In this document: positions 1 through 8,651 of the stretch, piece by piece
Position numbering within the stretch: position 1 is the stretch's first letter
How the letters are laid out: each line of letters starts with the position of its first letter
From: Alkaliphilus hydrothermalis
Lineage (GTDB): Bacteria; Bacillota; Clostridia; Peptostreptococcales; Natronincolaceae
Length of the DNA: 64,000 nt
Reading direction: 5' to 3'
NCBI RefSeq assembly: GCF_016908555.1
Contig: NZ_JAFBEE010000007.1
Location: 1-64,000, forward strand
Translations under genes and position numbers: made by a program
Notes under the pieces: generated by a model
Databases searched by the model: none
What the model saw: the letters and a program-made list of their open reading frames with translations, nothing else
Told to the model about the DNA's origin: nothing

Positions 1-150
1 ACAATCCAGTAGAGCAGGCAACAACTAACCTCTACTGGATTTATTGTATCAACTATTGGATTTAGTTTCTATACGTCGATTCTTTGGCGGTTACATTATT
101 GTACGCTTACGAACATTTGGGTGGTTGACAATTCAAATGAATAAATGAAA

Positions 151-183
151 AAAGTGGAGTCTAATGGTATTCGACTCCACTTT
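151..183. terminator. Bidirectional Rho-independent terminator
   Basis: An 11-bp perfect stem (AAAGTGGAGTC at 151-161 and its complement at 173-183) closes an 11-nt loop. A T-run follows on the + strand and an A-run precedes it, so it can end transcripts from both sides. It lies just past the 3' end of the leftward 202-aa gene. Confidence 0.85.
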
Positions 184-222
184 TTTTATTTATTTCCTAT
201 TTTCTAATCTGTCACCCTAATA

Positions 223-831
223 TTACCTTGAAAAACCTTCTTTGAATCTATCAAATACACCTTTTTTTCCTCTTTCTTCTACAGCTCTGTTTACTTGAAG
301 AGCTATCTGTTCTATCTTAGCAATATCTCCAACTCTACTTAGAAATTCTGGAACTATAATACTCATCTCATAATCATCTAGTTCAAACTCTTCTTGTATC
401 CATTCTAATCCCACCAATGTTACAGCATTTGCATCTATTTCTATCCCCAACAACGCCATTTCATTAATTCTTTCATTGTATAATCTTATCTTAGACCTAA
501 ACTCCCCATCTAATTCTGATGCTAAAAAAGCAACAGCCTCATTTGATTTATCCTTAGATAATTCATATGAAGTCTTTATTACAATACTTTTCAAACTTTG
601 TTCCATTAAATCTCTTCTTAAAGAAGGATTATCTAAAATTGACCAGACTCCAGTTGCAAATGCCCAATTAAGAAATGAAAAAATTTCGAAACATACGTTC
701 CTCTGTTCATAGGATAATGTTCTGTCTGTAGTGTCATTAATAATCTCTAAAAGAAGCTCATTGTGATGGAGTGCATATCTAGCTCCTTCATTTGCAACTA
801 GGTTACATAAATCATTCATGGCCAAATTCAT
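223..831 (-). CDS. Hypothetical protein, 202 aa
   Basis: I do not recognise this protein. It is acidic, probably all-helical, with no signal peptide, membrane segment or obvious catalytic motif. The C-terminus turns basic (EERGKKGVFDRFKEGFSR). The ATG at 831 has a good Shine-Dalgarno (AGGGGGA, about 7 nt upstream). It is read in the same direction as the restriction-modification operon but lies 185 nt beyond the last gene of that operon, and it ends at a strong terminator, so it may be its own transcript. Position next to a type I RM system makes an accessory or defence role possible; that is inference from location only. Confidence 0.7.
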   Translation of the reverse strand: MNLAMNDLCNLVANEGARYALHHNELLLEIINDTTDRTLSYEQRNVCFEIFSFLNWAFATGVWSILDNPSLRRDLMEQSLKSIVIKTSYELSKDKSNEAVAFLASELDGEFRSKIRLYNERINEMALLGIEIDANAVTLVGLEWIQEEFELDDYEMSIIVPEFLSRVGDIAKIEQIALQVNRAVEERGKKGVFDRFKEGFSR

Positions 832-1015
832 CTAATTTCCCCCTGTGTAATTAATAATTTTAATTTGTAAAATATGTATTTTAATAAATTATCTAAAGAC
901 TATACATCATTATTCTATCTAAGTGATTTTAATACCTGTAAGTTTAAATAGGAAAGGTTGAATAGAGTAGAAAGTTACAATCTAAAGAACCACTATTTAT
1001 TATTGTTCTTCCATA

Positions 1016-1729
1016 TTACAAATCCATCCTAACCCCATAATTCTTTAGCCAGCCTTTCCTTACTTCATAGTCTGGCAATACTGAAGCCAGGAGCTCCCAA
1101 AACTCCTTTGAATGATCTTTATGGTACATATGACACATCTCATGAACTACAATATAATCTAATGCACTGGATTTAGCCATAGCACATCTCCAATTAAATA
1201 GCAGTTCATTTTTTGATGTACAGCTACCCCATCTCTTTTTTTGTTCTTTAATTTTAATTGCCGCAGGCCTTATGTTAAAGAATCTTTGGTAGTAGTTGAC
1301 TCTTTCTTCTATTAGTGTCTTAGCCCTATCCCTAAACCATTGCTCCATAGCTTTTCGTATGGATTCTTCAGCCTTATCCTTCACAGTAACAATAAACTTA
1401 CCCCTATATAGCTTCACTTCAGGTATCTTTATATTTGGATCTATTTCTATCATCATGGAGTAATTTCTCCCTAGATACATAAAGGATTCACCACATACAA
1501 ATTCCCTGGGGATAGGCTGGTAATGCATATGTTTAAAGGAGTATATCTTTTGAATAATCCAACTTCCTTTACTTTTTACTTTATCTATTATTTGTTCTTC
1601 ACTTGTACCAACTGGAGCAACAATGGTGATAACATCAGGGGATTCTACTGAAATTTCCATCGTTTTTCTGTTTTTAAAAACTACATTGAATTCTATATTT
1701 GTTGTACCATATTTAAATTCTAATTTCAT
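1016..1729 (-). CDS. YgjP-type (DUF45) zinc metalloprotease
   Basis: This 237-aa protein belongs to the YgjP/DUF45 family of soluble zinc metallopeptidases. The zinc motif HEMCH is at residues 196-200, with a third probable ligand His206 in the family-typical context HSKEFW. The preceding QKKRWGSC (about 163-170) is also a family hallmark. The ATG at 1729 has the Shine-Dalgarno AGAGGGAG. It is the last gene of the RM operon, starting 21 nt after hsdR stops. Genes of this family often sit directly after hsdR; their job there is not settled, though proteolytic control of the restriction enzyme is a reasonable guess. Family call is firm, role is inference. Confidence 0.88.
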   Translation of the reverse strand: MKLEFKYGTTNIEFNVVFKNRKTMEISVESPDVITIVAPVGTSEEQIIDKVKSKGSWIIQKIYSFKHMHYQPIPREFVCGESFMYLGRNYSMMIEIDPNIKIPEVKLYRGKFIVTVKDKAEESIRKAMEQWFRDRAKTLIEERVNYYQRFFNIRPAAIKIKEQKKRWGSCTSKNELLFNWRCAMAKSSALDYIVVHEMCHMYHKDHSKEFWELLASVLPDYEVRKGWLKNYGVRMDL

Positions 1730-1750
1730 TTAACTCCCTCTAATCTTCAA

Positions 1751-4700
1751 TTATCTTTCTAGTATTGAGAAATGTCTCTTAGCTAAATTTAATAGTGGGT
1801 TAACCATACTCTTTCTTATATTTAACTTAATCTGCTTGTGGTAGTTCTTAATTAACATCATAAAAATGGCTCTTTCTATATCAGAGGTTTTTGTTTGATT
1901 ATTGACCCAGTCTACAACATAGTTTTCTTCTACAACCCTACGAATATCTATTGCAATATTTTTTGATAGATCTATTATGTCATTTCCTAAATAACTTTCA
2001 GTTTCTTCCTTAACGACACCATCATCAGTCGCTTCATCTACTATATATTTCTTAACAACCTCGAAGAAAGCAAACTCCTTCTCACTTAAACCTAATACTC
2101 TAGATTGGGATTTTGTGCCTACTTCTACTTCTCTTTCAATAAACTCCTGAAGTTTCTTTTTTCTTTCTATAAAGTCGGTTGTAGTATCATCTAATATCTT
2201 TTGAAGCTTTTCTAATAGACTTTGATAGAAGACAGGGTTATCATCCATCTTTACATTTATGGCGTGTTTTACAGCATGTTCCATGGCTGAAGCTTGGGCT
2301 TCATCAGACTTTAAGGTGTTGATTTTAGTCTTAAAATCATCCTCAAATAGGGTTATTGGTTCTATCCATTGGATGACACCAAGAGATTCTAGATATTCTT
2401 CTATAATTTCTCTTACCTTCTCTCCACAATCGCTAATATCCAGCTCTTCATGGGGGCTATATTTCGCCTTTGCACCAGCTCTGATATAACCAAGCCACTT
2501 CAGATCATTTAATATATCTGTCCCCACATGGGATGGAAGCAGCATATCTACTGCACCTGAGAATCGCTTATAGCCTATTTCAAATTCTGCCCTCTGATCC
2601 TGTGGTTCTAATACCTTTATTAATTCATCGAGGTTATTCTTATCTTTTCCTATGAATAGTCCCATGACGTCTTCTCTATAGGAGAGCATTTCTTTATATA
2701 AGTCATTCATTGGCTGCATTGGTTCTCCTAAGTCTTCCTTGTCAAATATCGCTAAAGCTTCTTCTAGGTTATCGGAAACGCCATAATAATCAACAACATA
2801 ACCACATTGTTTTATAATGTTACTTTTCTTTATCTTTTCTTCTTCAACCTTCCGTACAACCTCCATAGTATGGGTTCTATTTACTCTGGCAATTGCCTGT
2901 AATAAGTTATGTTCCTTCAGAGACCTGTCAAGATACATGACCTGTTCTATAGGAGCATCAAAACCTGTCAAAAGCATATCCTTTACAAGAATAAAGCATA
3001 GTTTATCCTTTTCAATTGGCTTCTTAAACCTTTCAATTATCCCTTCCTGCTCTGCCTTTGTAGAGAAATGTTTCTTTAGATGAGGAGGATCATTTAAATC
3101 CCCAGAAAAGATAACCTTACACTCTAGCTCTTCACCTACAATATCCTTCATATACTTAGTTAAAGCATTGTAGTATTTTACACAGGCTTCTCTACTAACA
3201 CATACAACTTGGGCTTTAAAACCATTTGGGAGTATATTATCCCTATAATGCTCTAACATATCTATGGCGATATCTTTAATCCGATCTTCAGATTCAACAA
3301 TAATCTTCTTATTGGCATACTTTTTCTTTATTGCTTCCTTTTCATCCTCTGTTTTATCTTCAAAGGCTTCATTAAATAGATCATCTAATGTTGTATCTTT
3401 AATATGAAGACGAGGCATTCTTCCCTCATATACAATCTTTACTGTTGCCCCATCATCTACTGCTTCTTTGATACCATATTTATCAATATATCCCCCAAAG
3501 GTTCTTGGGGTAGATTTGTCCTCTTTATCTATTGGTGTACCCGTAAATCCTATAAAAGTCGCATTAGGTAAAGCTGTTCTCATATTAGCAGCTGTGTCCT
3601 TATATTGACTTCTATGGGCCTCGTCTGATAGTACAATCACATTAGATTTTGTTGTTAGCACTTCATAGGGAAGACTAAACTTCAGCTTCACCTTCTTACC
3701 ATCCTCAATGACTTCTCTTTCTTCTGTTTCACTTTCAAACTTCTGAATGGTAGTCATAATTATCTTTGGTTGAGCTTCAGATAAAAGTTCCTTCATAACA
3801 GCTATTTTATCTGCTCTTATAGGAGTAGTAATTTTAGATAGGGTTCTTATGAAAGTCCCAAAGATTTGTTTATCCAAGTCTATTCTGTCGGTTACAACCA
3901 CAATCGTTGCATCTGAGAGCTCCTTAGTTCGTTTTATTTTCCTAGCCAACATTACCATCGTCAAAGACTTACCGGATCCCTGGGTATGCCATACAACACC
4001 ACCCCTTGATAAGGAGTCTCTTCCCTCAACTAATCTTTTAATAGCTTTGTTCACCGCTCTAAATTGTTGGTATCTACAGATTTTCTTAATTGTAATACCA
4101 TTATCTGTTTCAAACAATATAAAGTTTCTCATTATATCTATTAAATTCTTCTTTTCTAGTAGTCCCTGTAAGAATAAGTTCTGTCCAAATTCATCTACCC
4201 CTTGTACCTTATCCTTTCCAACTGGGTAGGGATCTTTCCATTCTAGATAATGGTTATACTTAGAGCTAATGGTACCTACATAGGCATGATACTTATTCAT
4301 TATCCCTGTAAAGAAATTCGTATAGAAAAGCCTTGCATTTCCTTCTAATATATTAGGGTCCCGCTCATTCATATATCTTCTAAGCTGTTCAAAAGCTTGC
4401 TTTTTACCTATGTTTTCATTCTTAGTCCTTTCTAGAAAGGGTGATTTACACTCTATCACAACTACTGGTATCCCATTAACAAAGACAACTAAATCAGGAA
4501 AAATAGATTTTCCTGAAAGAGTTTTCACTTCAAACTGTCTAGTGATTAAAAAGTCATTATTATCTACATTTTCCCAGTCTATAAAATGGACTGTTTGGGG
4601 TTTCTTTTGTCCATTACCATAGATATCTTGATCCACCGTATATTTTAAATCTACTATGGCTTCATATAACTTTTCATTAATCTCTAAAAGACTTGCCCCA

Positions 4701-4942
4701 AGGTTCTCTAGTCTACTTAAATATCGAATGCATTTGTTAATATTTCCTTCATCCATCCATGGATTCAATCTCTTTAATGCAGCATGCAGCCTTTTAATTA
4801 ATATGACTTCAGTTAGGGTATCCCGTTCATCCTTTTCTGGTACTAATTGAGTACCATGTATGAAGTCATACCCTAAAATATTCTGCATGTAGTCTATCGC
4901 TGGAAGCTCTACGAGAGTTTCCTCATTTCCCAAATAGGTCAT
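1751..4942 (-). CDS. hsdR: Type I restriction enzyme, HsdR motor and nuclease subunit
   Basis: At 1063 aa this is full length for HsdR. The subunit translocates DNA using ATP and cuts it far from the recognition site, in complex with HsdM and HsdS. An N-terminal PD-(D/E)xK nuclease is visible with Asp150 and ExK at 164-166 (VVIECKS). A superfamily 2 helicase motor follows: Walker A GSGKS at 322-326, DEAH box at 440-443, TGTP near 467-470 and the late motif QAIARVNR. All catalytic residues are present, so the enzyme should be active. The ATG at 4942 follows a G-rich Shine-Dalgarno. It is fourth in the operon hsdM-hsdS-70-aa protein-hsdR-metalloprotease. Confidence 0.96.
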   Translation of the reverse strand: MTYLGNEETLVELPAIDYMQNILGYDFIHGTQLVPEKDERDTLTEVILIKRLHAALKRLNPWMDEGNINKCIRYLSRLENLGASLLEINEKLYEAIVDLKYTVDQDIYGNGQKKPQTVHFIDWENVDNNDFLITRQFEVKTLSGKSIFPDLVVFVNGIPVVVIECKSPFLERTKNENIGKKQAFEQLRRYMNERDPNILEGNARLFYTNFFTGIMNKYHAYVGTISSKYNHYLEWKDPYPVGKDKVQGVDEFGQNLFLQGLLEKKNLIDIMRNFILFETDNGITIKKICRYQQFRAVNKAIKRLVEGRDSLSRGGVVWHTQGSGKSLTMVMLARKIKRTKELSDATIVVVTDRIDLDKQIFGTFIRTLSKITTPIRADKIAVMKELLSEAQPKIIMTTIQKFESETEEREVIEDGKKVKLKFSLPYEVLTTKSNVIVLSDEAHRSQYKDTAANMRTALPNATFIGFTGTPIDKEDKSTPRTFGGYIDKYGIKEAVDDGATVKIVYEGRMPRLHIKDTTLDDLFNEAFEDKTEDEKEAIKKKYANKKIIVESEDRIKDIAIDMLEHYRDNILPNGFKAQVVCVSREACVKYYNALTKYMKDIVGEELECKVIFSGDLNDPPHLKKHFSTKAEQEGIIERFKKPIEKDKLCFILVKDMLLTGFDAPIEQVMYLDRSLKEHNLLQAIARVNRTHTMEVVRKVEEEKIKKSNIIKQCGYVVDYYGVSDNLEEALAIFDKEDLGEPMQPMNDLYKEMLSYREDVMGLFIGKDKNNLDELIKVLEPQDQRAEFEIGYKRFSGAVDMLLPSHVGTDILNDLKWLGYIRAGAKAKYSPHEELDISDCGEKVREIIEEYLESLGVIQWIEPITLFEDDFKTKINTLKSDEAQASAMEHAVKHAINVKMDDNPVFYQSLLEKLQKILDDTTTDFIERKKKLQEFIEREVEVGTKSQSRVLGLSEKEFAFFEVVKKYIVDEATDDGVVKEETESYLGNDIIDLSKNIAIDIRRVVEENYVVDWVNNQTKTSDIERAIFMMLIKNYHKQIKLNIRKSMVNPLLNLAKRHFSILER

Positions 4943-4960
4943 TCCCCCACCCCCTATTTC

Positions 4961-5173
4961 CTAACCTATTATTTTAAAATATCTAAATGCACTTTCAATA
5001 TACTGTTGTTTATCTTCTGGACATGGATACTTTCTTATACTATCATCCATTCTATTATATGCTTTTCTGCTCTCTATCCCCTTAATTTCTTTCATATGAG
5101 CAATCCAACAGGACTTAGGGACAAAGCCATAAGTCTCTTTAACATATGTTTGTATTTGTTTATACGTTGCCAT
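4961..5173 (-). CDS. Small conserved protein of RM loci, 70 aa
   Basis: A 70-residue soluble protein beginning MATYKQIQTYVKETYGF. Close relatives are short stand-alone proteins that I recall from many bacterial genomes, often beside restriction-modification genes; no biochemical function is known to me. The sequence is basic and contains a conserved-looking block with SCWIAH and a CPEDK motif. The ATG at 5173 has a very G-rich Shine-Dalgarno (AAGGGGGGGGA). It sits between hsdS (22 nt upstream) and hsdR (19 nt downstream), clearly within the operon, so a role linked to the restriction system is plausible. Confidence 0.85.
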   Translation of the reverse strand: MATYKQIQTYVKETYGFVPKSCWIAHMKEIKGIESRKAYNRMDDSIRKYPCPEDKQQYIESAFRYFKIIG

Positions 5174-5194
5174 ATCAAATCCCCCCCCTTATAT

Positions 5195-6388
5195 CTATAC
5201 TTTTACTCTGATTTTTCCTGTTAGGAGTTTTTGCATTAGTCCTTTTTTAAGAGTTTGGAGACTTTCTCGTTTTGATTCATATTTTTCTATTTGATTGTCT
5301 ACTGATAGTAATATTGCTGAAATTTTTTGTTGTTCGATATAATCTGGAAGGGGTACTTTCAGCTGATAAATTTTTTGCCCCGAAATAACAGGTTGGGCAT
5401 TTTGATTAGCAAATTGATTTAAATTCAGATACCCTAATAAATAAAACATAAAAGTAATTTCAAATTTAGTAATTTCGTCTGATATAAATAATGCATTATC
5501 AGTGATCCATGATTTTGGTTCCGATATACATACACACCCACACTTTGCACCAACTCTACCTATTACAATTTTAGATTCCTCAATTAAGTATTGATTATGA
5601 TAACCTGTAATCCCATTACCACCATAAACCGGATATTCTCCCAAAACTATATTCTTTTGAGATAAAAAGTTACCACTTGAAAGCTTAAATACTTCTCCTA
5701 AATCTTTTACCTCCCACTCCTCAGGTATCCTCCCAATCTCCGTATCCTTAAACTTTGTATGTCCAATTCCTTTTGTAAGAAGCTTCTGCATAAGCCCTTT
5801 TTTCAGTTCCTTTGTTTTTTCTATAAGATTATCGGTGATTTCTATTTGTTGGTCTACTGATGATAGCATGGAGGCTATTTTTTGTTGTTCATTTAGTGGA
5901 GGAACTGGTATTAATGTTTCTTGTATATCAGTTGAGTTTACTGCTGGATAATTTGAACCAACCATTTTGTTTGATAATTGATTTAAAAAGCCATCACTTA
6001 ATGTACATTGATATATATATTGAAATTCTATGTTCTCTTTCGCTCTTAAAACAGCGAAACCAGTTGAACACACTAAATTTTCTAAGTCATCTTTTACTAT
6101 TGCAAAAGCTTTTAAATATGGTCTTACAGTTGAGATAATAACATCATTTTTCCTAACTTTCCTTCTTGCCCTACTTGGTGCTTCATCAAAAGAATATACT
6201 TTTGTATTATTAATAACTCCTGTGCTAACACTTTCTATATCGATATAATTAAGTATAAAGTCTTTATTGGTTTTATTTCCTAGGCTTTCTGGATTTATAT
6301 TAACAACTTCTCTTATCATCCTCAAGTTCCAACTCTCTGGTATCTCACCTAAATCTGTCATCTTATATCCTTCTCTAACCTTTTTCAT
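5195..6388 (-). CDS. hsdS: Type I RM specificity subunit HsdS
   Basis: HsdS selects the DNA sequence bound by the HsdM/HsdR complex. The architecture is canonical: two target-recognition domains, opening with IPESWN and IPEEWEV, each followed by a helical spacer (LNEQQKIASMLSSVDQQIE and EQQKISAILLSVDNQIE), with both spacers ending in LKKGLMQKLLT. The repeated spacers show both half-sites are intact, predicting a bipartite recognition sequence. An in-frame GTG exists at 6397, but ATG at 6388 has the better-placed site (GGTGAG, about 5 nt upstream), giving 397 aa. The gene starts 15 nt after the hsdM stop. Confidence 0.95.
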   Translation of the reverse strand: MKKVREGYKMTDLGEIPESWNLRMIREVVNINPESLGNKTNKDFILNYIDIESVSTGVINNTKVYSFDEAPSRARRKVRKNDVIISTVRPYLKAFAIVKDDLENLVCSTGFAVLRAKENIEFQYIYQCTLSDGFLNQLSNKMVGSNYPAVNSTDIQETLIPVPPLNEQQKIASMLSSVDQQIEITDNLIEKTKELKKGLMQKLLTKGIGHTKFKDTEIGRIPEEWEVKDLGEVFKLSSGNFLSQKNIVLGEYPVYGGNGITGYHNQYLIEESKIVIGRVGAKCGCVCISEPKSWITDNALFISDEITKFEITFMFYLLGYLNLNQFANQNAQPVISGQKIYQLKVPLPDYIEQQKISAILLSVDNQIEKYESKRESLQTLKKGLMQKLLTGKIRVKV

Positions 6389-6403
6389 TCTTCTCACCTA
6401 CCT

Positions 6404-7921
6404 CTATATTGTATCAAATCCCAATTCTTGAAGATACTGGTTTAGTTCCTCTTCAGAATGTGCCATCTTTAATTTTAGCTCTCTTATATCATCTAATACT
6501 ACCTCAATGTTTACTTCTTCCTCTTCTTCTGTCGTATCTACATATCTACTGATATTAAGGTTATAGTCATTTTCTTTAATCTTATCAAGCTCCACTACAT
6601 TGGCATACTTTTCTATATCTACATATTCATCAAAGCCTTCTACAATTTTATTTATATCTTTTTCCCTTAATTTATTCTTATTTCCGTCTTTAACAAATCC
6701 TTCACTTGCATCTATAAATAATACTTTGGTTCTTCTTTCTTCTACTTTGTTCTTATTGATCACTATTAGAGCCGCAGGAATACCCGTTCCATAGAAGATA
6801 TTTTGTGGAAGTCCGATAATGGCTTCTACCAAATCATCCTTTAAGAAGCCTTCTCTAATCTTTCCTTCAGCTCCACCCCTAAACAAAACTCCATGGGGTA
6901 CAACTGTTGCCATTTTTCCCTTAGTATTTAAACTGGCAACCATGTGGGATACAAAGGCAAGGTCTCCATAGGATTTTGGTGGTGTACCATAGGGGAATCT
7001 ATGATATTGATCTGTACTTGCTTCTTCTAACCCCCAATTTTTAAGAGAGAAGGGTGGATTCGCCAGAACTTTATCAAAGGTTTTTAATACTCCGCCTTCT
7101 GTATGTTTTGGTTCTCTTATGGTGTCTCCCTTTTGAATATCCGCTCCTTTTGCTCCATGTAAAAGCATATTCATTTTACAAATAGCCCAAGTAGAGAGAT
7201 TGATTTCTTGACCATATAGAGATACATTTTTCTGGTTACCGCCATGCTCCTTTATGTACTGTATACTTTGAATAAGCATACCCCCAGAACCACAGGTAGG
7301 GTCATAAATACGCTCGCCTTCTTGTGGTTTTAGTAGATTTACCATTACCTTAACTACTTCTGTAGGAGTATAAAATTCTCCCCCCTTTTTTCCACCTTCA
7401 TCAGCAAATTTTTCAATAAGATATTGATAGGCATCCCCTAAAATATCTTCTGATACTAAGTATTTATTAGATAAATTCATACTATCAAAAATCATTAAAA
7501 GCTGATTTAATTTCTTATCAGGTACTCTTTCCTTATCATTGTAGTTTACAGTTGTTAGTACCCCCATTAACTCACTGTTCTTAGGTTCATCTTCAATCGC
7601 TTTAAAGGCCTTCTCCAATTCTGGCCCAATATTTAAATTTAAGTTCTTCAGCTTATCCCATCTTGCCTGTTCTGGAATGTAAAAGGTTTCATAAATGGAG
7701 GAATCATTAAGAAGTTCTTCTATTTCCTCATCAACCATCCCTTGCTCTTTAAATTCAGCTTCTCTTAATGCTCTTTCCACTTGAAATTCATCATTCATTC
7801 TCTTTAAAAATAGCATACCGAATATATAATCCATGTATTGGGTTGCAGATAACTCACCTCTAAGAATATCTGCACACTGCCATAATTTTGATTCTAATTG
7901 CTGTAGTGTTAACTTCTCCAT
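6404..7921 (-). CDS. hsdM: Type I RM methyltransferase subunit HsdM
   Basis: This 505-aa protein is the N6-adenine DNA methyltransferase of the system and protects host DNA. It has the HsdM N-terminal helical domain (about 10-145), SAM-binding motif I DPTCGSGGM at 207-215, and the catalytic NPPF motif at 288-291. The acidic C-terminus (TEEEEEVN) precedes a short coiled tail used for HsdS contact in the family. The ATG at 7921 has an AAAGGGAG Shine-Dalgarno. It is first in the leftward operon, so its upstream region (7922-8050) should hold the operon promoter. A weak candidate is TTGTAG-17 nt-AATAAT about 70-90 nt upstream. Confidence 0.96.
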   Translation of the reverse strand: MEKLTLQQLESKLWQCADILRGELSATQYMDYIFGMLFLKRMNDEFQVERALREAEFKEQGMVDEEIEELLNDSSIYETFYIPEQARWDKLKNLNLNIGPELEKAFKAIEDEPKNSELMGVLTTVNYNDKERVPDKKLNQLLMIFDSMNLSNKYLVSEDILGDAYQYLIEKFADEGGKKGGEFYTPTEVVKVMVNLLKPQEGERIYDPTCGSGGMLIQSIQYIKEHGGNQKNVSLYGQEINLSTWAICKMNMLLHGAKGADIQKGDTIREPKHTEGGVLKTFDKVLANPPFSLKNWGLEEASTDQYHRFPYGTPPKSYGDLAFVSHMVASLNTKGKMATVVPHGVLFRGGAEGKIREGFLKDDLVEAIIGLPQNIFYGTGIPAALIVINKNKVEERRTKVLFIDASEGFVKDGNKNKLREKDINKIVEGFDEYVDIEKYANVVELDKIKENDYNLNISRYVDTTEEEEEVNIEVVLDDIRELKLKMAHSEEELNQYLQELGFDTI

Positions 7922-8225
7922 CTTCCTGACTCCCTTTCATATATAAATAATTGAAAACACTATAATTATTTTGCATATATTTTAATTCTACAATTATGCC
8001 TTGATTCCTTTAATATTACTGACTTTTGATTACATTAAAGGATAAACAATGTGTGAGTAGAAAGGTGTAAGAATTAGTGAAAGCCATTATCCTAAAGATT
8101 ATAAATTGACTTATTGCTAAATGAGTAAAGAGGAAATTAGTGAAATATTACTTTAATCTTAGATAAATCCCTATAGCAAAAAATTTTGCTTCCAAAAAAT
8201 ATTACAAAAAACATTTGAAATTATA
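7922..8225. other. Intergenic region between hsdM and the micro-ORF locus
   Basis: About 300 nt of AT-rich DNA between two divergent transcripts. I see no ORF with a convincing ribosome binding site. It should carry the leftward promoter of the hsd operon. The rightward micro-ORF promoter begins at its right edge. Confidence 0.5.
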
Positions 8226-8255
8226 TTGACTTACACTTCTTCCGATTGATATATT
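8226..8255 (+). promoter_or_regulatory. SigA-type promoter of the micro-ORF locus
   Basis: The -35 box TTGACT (8226-8231) is separated by 18 nt from the -10 box TATATT (8250-8255). The first ribosome binding site (AGGAGGAAGG) begins about 17 nt downstream, so the 5' leader would be short. Confidence 0.6.
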
Positions 8256-8284
8256 ATTATAAATGCACCACAGGAGGAAGGTTT

Positions 8285-8347
8285 ATGCTAATTTATGACA
8301 ACTTAGTTACGCATTTAGATAAAGATAATGGAAAGGAAGGTTTATGA
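8285..8347 (+). CDS. Micro-ORF 1, 20 aa
   Basis: ATG at 8285 follows a near-perfect Shine-Dalgarno, AGGAGGAAGG at 8272-8281, with ideal spacing. The 20-residue product starts MLIYDN and ends KEGL because its last codons read through the next ribosome binding site (GGAAAGGAAGG). Its TGA stop overlaps the next ATG (TTATGA), the classical arrangement for translational coupling. No function is known to me; it could be a real peptide or a translated leader. Confidence 0.5.
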   Translation: MLIYDNLVTHLDKDNGKEGL

Positions 8348-8406
8348 ATTTACAGGAGGAAGGATTTAACGTCCTAAATATGAATTCACAGGAGGAAGGT
8401 TTATGA
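8344..8406 (+). CDS. Micro-ORF 2, 20 aa
   Basis: It has the same length as micro-ORF 1, and its ATG lies exactly 59 nt after that of ORF 1. The ATG overlaps the ORF 1 stop and follows GGAAAGGAAGG. The product reads MNLQEEGFN...NSQEEGL: the QEEG repeats are internal AGGAGGAAGG ribosome binding sites read in frame. The stop again overlaps the next start as TTATGA. The two copies of the ribosome binding site within it suggest a partial tandem duplication. Confidence 0.5.
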   Translation: MNLQEEGFNVLNMNSQEEGL

Positions 8407-8444
8407 TTACATTTATTAATGTAAATCTTAACCAAAGGTGGTGA
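8403..8444 (+). CDS. Micro-ORF 3, 13 aa
   Basis: ATG at 8403 lies again exactly 59 nt after the previous start and follows a perfect ACAGGAGGAAGGTTT ribosome binding site. The product MITFINVNLNQRW is 13 residues. The end of the ORF contains AAAGGTGGTGA, which serves as the Shine-Dalgarno of the next ORF, so ribosomes ending here are placed to reinitiate. Confidence 0.45.
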   Translation: MITFINVNLNQRW

Positions 8445-8452
8445 GTTTATAG

Positions 8453-8533
8453 ATGAGGAAAATTCTAAATCTATTAGAATTAATATTATCAATTTTGATA
8501 GTAGTTCTCTTAATAAAAATAATTCAACTCTAA
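8453..8533 (+). CDS. Micro-ORF 4, 26-aa hydrophobic peptide
   Basis: ATG at 8453 follows AAGGTGGTGA (8435-8444). The 26-residue product begins MRKILNLLEL and continues with a run of Ile, Leu and Val (LSILIVVLLIKIIQL) long enough to span a membrane. A short basic N-terminus plus one membrane helix is the form of type I toxin peptides and of some small membrane regulators; there is no sequence match I can name. The TAA stop lies inside the stem of the terminator. It is the last and most protein-like ORF of the locus. Confidence 0.55.
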   Translation: MRKILNLLELILSILIVVLLIKIIQL

Positions 8534-8555
8534 GACTTCTTAGAGTTCTTTTTTT
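8526..8555 (+). terminator. Terminator of the micro-ORF locus
   Basis: A perfect 9-bp stem (AACTCTAAG at 8526-8534 with 8539-8547), a 4-nt loop and a run of seven T. The stem includes the stop codon of micro-ORF 4, so transcript end and coding end are fused. Together with the promoter at 8226 this defines a compact transcript of about 300 nt. Confidence 0.85.
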
Positions 8556-8651
8556 GCTTTTATATATGCTATAACGTTAATCCTCTGTTTACTAAAGCCT
8601 ACAAAAATTTTAAAATTTAAGTAAAAAATATGTGGCTTATAATTAGTGTGT

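Noticed and set aside
1..150. Possible coding remnant at the left edge (a stretch reading STGFIVSTIGFSFYTS in one frame)
   Set aside because: The frame has no start in the window and ends at 145; resemblance to a YihY-type membrane protein is faint and breaks off. Too short to call.
8269..8405. Repeated AGGAGGAAGG units considered as a CRISPR or DNA repeat array
   Set aside because: Repeats are short, imperfect and fall exactly at ribosome binding sites; no spacers of uniform length and no cas genes in the window.
8307..8492. 61-aa leftward ORF across the micro-ORF locus
   Set aside because: It is antisense to the four micro-ORFs, and their ribosome binding sites explain the lack of stops. 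No start signal.
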